Part shown: piece by piece, positions 32,450 to 34,844 of the stretch
Layout of the letters: the number at the start of each line of letters is the position of its first letter
Position numbering within the stretch: the first letter of the stretch is position 1
Assembly: GCA_900618425.1 (NCBI GenBank)
Contig: UZAN01040878.1
Coordinates: 31,663-66,506, forward strand
Direction: 5' to 3'
Length of the DNA: 34,844 bases
From: Echinostoma caproni
Lineage: Eukaryota; Platyhelminthes; Trematoda; Plagiorchiida; Echinostomatidae
Notes under the pieces: model-generated
The model's input: only the letters and a program-made list of their open reading frames with translations
Told to the model about the DNA's origin: nothing
The model's database searches: none
Translations under genes and position numbers: made by a program

Positions 32450-32600
32450 CTGCTCGGTGGCCGACTGGGTAGCATGCTTGCGTTCTACCTGTGATTTCTC
32501 GGGTTCGATCCTCATCTGAGTCGATGGACTCGCACTACTGATGAGACCCAACCAGATCGAGACAGCTGTCCAGAGTTTGCCAGCTTTTCAGTTTACGTTT
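32450..32600 (+). repeat. tRNA-derived SINE S2 with hammerhead-like tail
   Basis: A tRNA-like head has A box TGGCCGACTGG (32458-32468) and B box GGTTCGATCCT (32502-32512), with internal Pol III promoter spacing. It is followed by gagtcgatggactc, a small hairpin, and then a hammerhead-type core at 32538-32570. Organisation of Pol III boxes followed by a hammerhead is known for the Sm-alpha SINE-like repeats of schistosomes. The 3' end of the unit is not defined because only one copy is in the window. Confidence 0.68.
32531..32582 (+). ncRNA. Hammerhead-ribozyme-like motif (degenerate)
   Basis: CTGATGAG (32538-32545) is followed by a short stem II candidate (GACC/GATC, 3 of 4 pairs), then CGAGAC (32558-32563), a self-complementary AGCT as stem III and the cleavage triplet GTC (32568-32570). 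The canonical core is CUGAUGA...CGAAAC...GUC. Only the GAAA box differs (GAGA). Stem I is weak: ACTC before the core could pair with GAGT after it, with an internal loop. Spacing matches short-stem-III type I hammerheads. The core substitution probably makes this copy slow or inactive. Confidence 0.55.
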
Positions 32601-32762
32601 TGTTTGCCATATACACGACGAAGTCACCTTTGAAATTGAATCAAATCCTCCATTACTCAAAGGATAAAAAATTGTTTGTCGAGGTGAAATAGTTGCACGT
32701 TTTGTCTCAAAACTAGGGTGCCAATTACGGAACGAATCATCGGTTCTCTTACGGCAAGGTGC

Positions 32763-32982
32763 TGAAAATAAACACAGAAGTTCATTTTATAATAGAGTGT
32801 CAGGATTTTGCGGTTAACGCATGTAAGCGTGTACAAACACAAGTGAACCGGCTAGTGCAATGGTCTGTAAAATCGTGTGATGTGCTGATGTGGTAGTGTT
32901 GCACAGAACAGGACGAATTACCGTCTAACAGATTGTCTAATTCATCTATGGGTAACGAAACAGTCAAAACAGTGCAAGCGCA
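32763..32982. repeat. Unclassified dispersed repeat, copy 2
   Basis: It is the same-orientation partner of 9960-10175, with the shared landmarks listed there. It lies outside ACSL. No coding or Pol III signature was seen. Confidence 0.65.
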
Positions 32983-33044
32983 GAGGGAACTAAGGTGAAC
33001 CACTTTTCAAATATTTTATTTCATTTACTTATATTTTGGATAGT

Positions 33045-33192
33045 TAATGATCTGATTTTCAGAAAGAATGAAGCAATGGATCCGAAGGCTGCCGGACACC
33101 ACACAGAAAATGGGAAAAGACCGGCCCTAGCTGGTGCGATTCGAACACCGGTCCTGGGTGAGGCTGGACCATCACCGCCTCCATTGGAGCAG
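33045..33192 (-). repeat. tRNA-derived SINE S1, copy 2
   Basis: The minus strand has a head with B box gtgttcgaatcgc (about 33136-33148) and a degenerate A box. The body shares gattttcag-aag, ggctgcc, acacacagaaaatggg and gaccggccc with the other S1 copies. It is the most diverged of the three. Confidence 0.7.
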
Positions 33193-33785
33193 AGTAAGAT
33201 TATTTTAACTCATGTTTTATCTCTCACATTTTCGCATTTATTCAGTGATCCTAATCCTAATCCAGGTGCAATGTCAGGCTCATTCTAGTGTTTACCTCAC
33301 CGTTTAACATTTCAATATAAATGACGTAACTCTTTCAAATTTTATAATAGATAATAAAGTTTCAGTTGCTGTGCCTAATGGTGTTTTTTTCATCGTTCGC
33401 ATCAAGTGACAGCAATGATTGATTGGGACTTCAAAACCACATGAATGACCGAATAAATGTAATTGATACAGGAAAAAAGTTTGCGATTGATCGGCCAACA
33501 TCACAGATAACTAACTGCTATGATATGCCTGTGGTACGACATCTACCGTGGGCGGCAGTCAATGACCTTGTGGAGCGTACGCGTGTGACGTCCACTAAGG
33601 CGAATTCAATTGAGTTGCAGAACACAAGCGTGGTACAAAACGCACATCCGTCAGTTATTGGCACATTGACGTGTGCAGTGCGAAAGAAAAGTACCCATCG
33701 CCATTTCAAATACCTTATGAATCAGTTCAAGAATACAAGAATGTATCACATGGTTGTTGTCTACTGATTCTTTTCTTTTTCATTT
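33193..33785. other. Non-coding between two SINE copies
   Basis: An open frame at 33423-33767 (114 codons) has no recognised motif. Its 3' part runs into the SINE flank. It is not called as a gene. Confidence 0.4.
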
Positions 33786-33789
33786 TACT

Positions 33790-33963
33790 TCCTTTTTTAT
33801 TGAATATACAAAGATACAATTTTCAGGAAGGGGGAAGCGGCCATTCAGAGGGCTGCCATACAACACACAAATGGGGAAAGTCAGTCCCATGGTGGTGGTT
33901 GGATTCGAACTCTCGTCCTCCGGGGGTGATAATTGGTGACGTTACCACCGGGCCACCACCGAC
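33790..33963 (-). repeat. tRNA-derived SINE S1, copy 3 (best preserved)
   Basis: On the minus strand the head (33963-33888) reads ggtggtggcccggtggtaac, with a perfect A-box-like TGGCCCGGTGG, and a T-arm-like gagagttcgaatcc. It ends ccaccaccatgg, so an 8-bp acceptor-stem-like pairing (GGTGGTGG/CCACCACC) and a terminal CCA are still visible. The body follows to about 33790, ending at caattttcag-type sequence and an A/T-rich stretch. Confidence 0.82.
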
Positions 33964-34844
33964 CATGCATTCCACCAGGTACAGTTTCATCAGAGACCCA
34001 CTAAATTTGGAGGCACACAGATTATGCAGTATCAGCCCACCAGCAAATTGATTATGCTCTGCTTCGTTTCCTCCTGCAGCGGAACCACGAAAGTCTTCGT
34101 ACCATTTCATTACGTATTGTGGCAACATTTCACCATCGCCGAGCTTACATTCGCATGATTATCTAGCTGTCAAAAAGACATTTATTGACGGAAAGCTTAA
34201 TCACCTAACACGCTGAGATTGCATAATGAAAGAATTTCCAATTATAGAATATATTGCTAACAAAATGGTTAGGTGTTCGTAGTCCTACCACAATCAATAT
34301 CATTAGTCCGGATTTCACAGTTTCTCCTGGTTGTACAAAAGCTGCATCGGACGGCTTCTCAACGGGGGCCATCCGATGGTTAATTCTTGTGAGCAGTAGG
34401 TAATCAATAAAATTCCATAGGGAGAGGTAAACTCCACTTTTAGATTGGATATAATGCAGTACCCTGGCTGGATTGTTATAGAATAGTAACCGTTTACGCC
34501 ATTTCTATTTTTAGAAGTCACTCACTTGGTTTACACATTGATTCGTGTTGCTTGTGATTGAGAAACCAATTAAATGGTACCACATTATTTCAGAGATCTT
34601 GGTATCAACATACAATATCCGTGGTGTGGGTTTCAGCTGTATGTGAAAAGTTCATCCGCTTTGACATGGTTACTATATTCAACTCATGCTAGTTTCTTCA
34701 ATGTAAATTTTTCCCGTCACAGTTGTAACTCGTCGATAAATCGATTAAACAATTCAATGCTTGAAAACGGATGCAGCGGGCAACAGAAACCTTACAGGAA
34801 TTGGAACTACTCAGCTACTCTTTGAATTGGTTTCTTCTCTCAAG
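33964..34844. other. Non-coding right end of window
   Basis: No gene, repeat partner or motif was recognised. Confidence 0.45.

Overview
This window is a piece of an intron-rich animal genome. A parasitic flatworm, most likely a digenean fluke, is my best guess. That guess is an inference from the content: a conserved metabolic gene broken into small exons by kilobase-scale introns, many decayed RTE-type LINE fragments, a Penelope-like element with a GIY-YIG domain, and tRNA-derived SINEs, one with a hammerhead-ribozyme-like tail as in the schistosome Sm-alpha repeats. No bacterial or viral organisation is visible.

The one host gene I can support is a long-chain acyl-CoA synthetase (ACSL) on the + strand. 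Seven exons between about 6.5 and 26.45 kb encode the last ~430 residues of an expected ~680-700. The N-terminal exons, with the P-loop-like AMP-binding motif, are not in the window. Six exon-exon joins were read by frame, splice signals and family alignment, and all are in phase. Only the 5' edge of the first exon is unclear.

Region by region: 1-0.9 kb holds nothing recognisable. 0.9-1.3 kb is the 3' end of an RTE LINE (family A). 4.56-5.80 kb is a minus-strand RTE fragment that carries a ~307-bp solo-LTR-like insertion. 6.5-26.45 kb is the ACSL gene. Its introns contain family B RTE 3' ends (7.86 and 11.8 kb), a twin-priming-like inverted RTE insertion (11.4-11.95 kb), a deleted family A copy (17.16-17.94 kb), and a large RTE cluster (21.65-25.42 kb) interrupted by an 878-base assembly gap. 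28.03-29.33 kb holds two Penelope-like copies joined head to head. 30.7-34.0 kb holds three same-orientation copies of one tRNA-derived SINE and one copy of a second SINE with the hammerhead-like core. An unclassified repeat occurs at 9.96 and 32.76 kb.

All mobile-element coding regions seen are broken by stops, frameshifts, deletions or lost catalytic residues. The most unusual structures are the SINE with a tRNA-like Pol III promoter followed by a near-canonical hammerhead core, and the head-to-head Penelope pair with nearly identical 3' ends.
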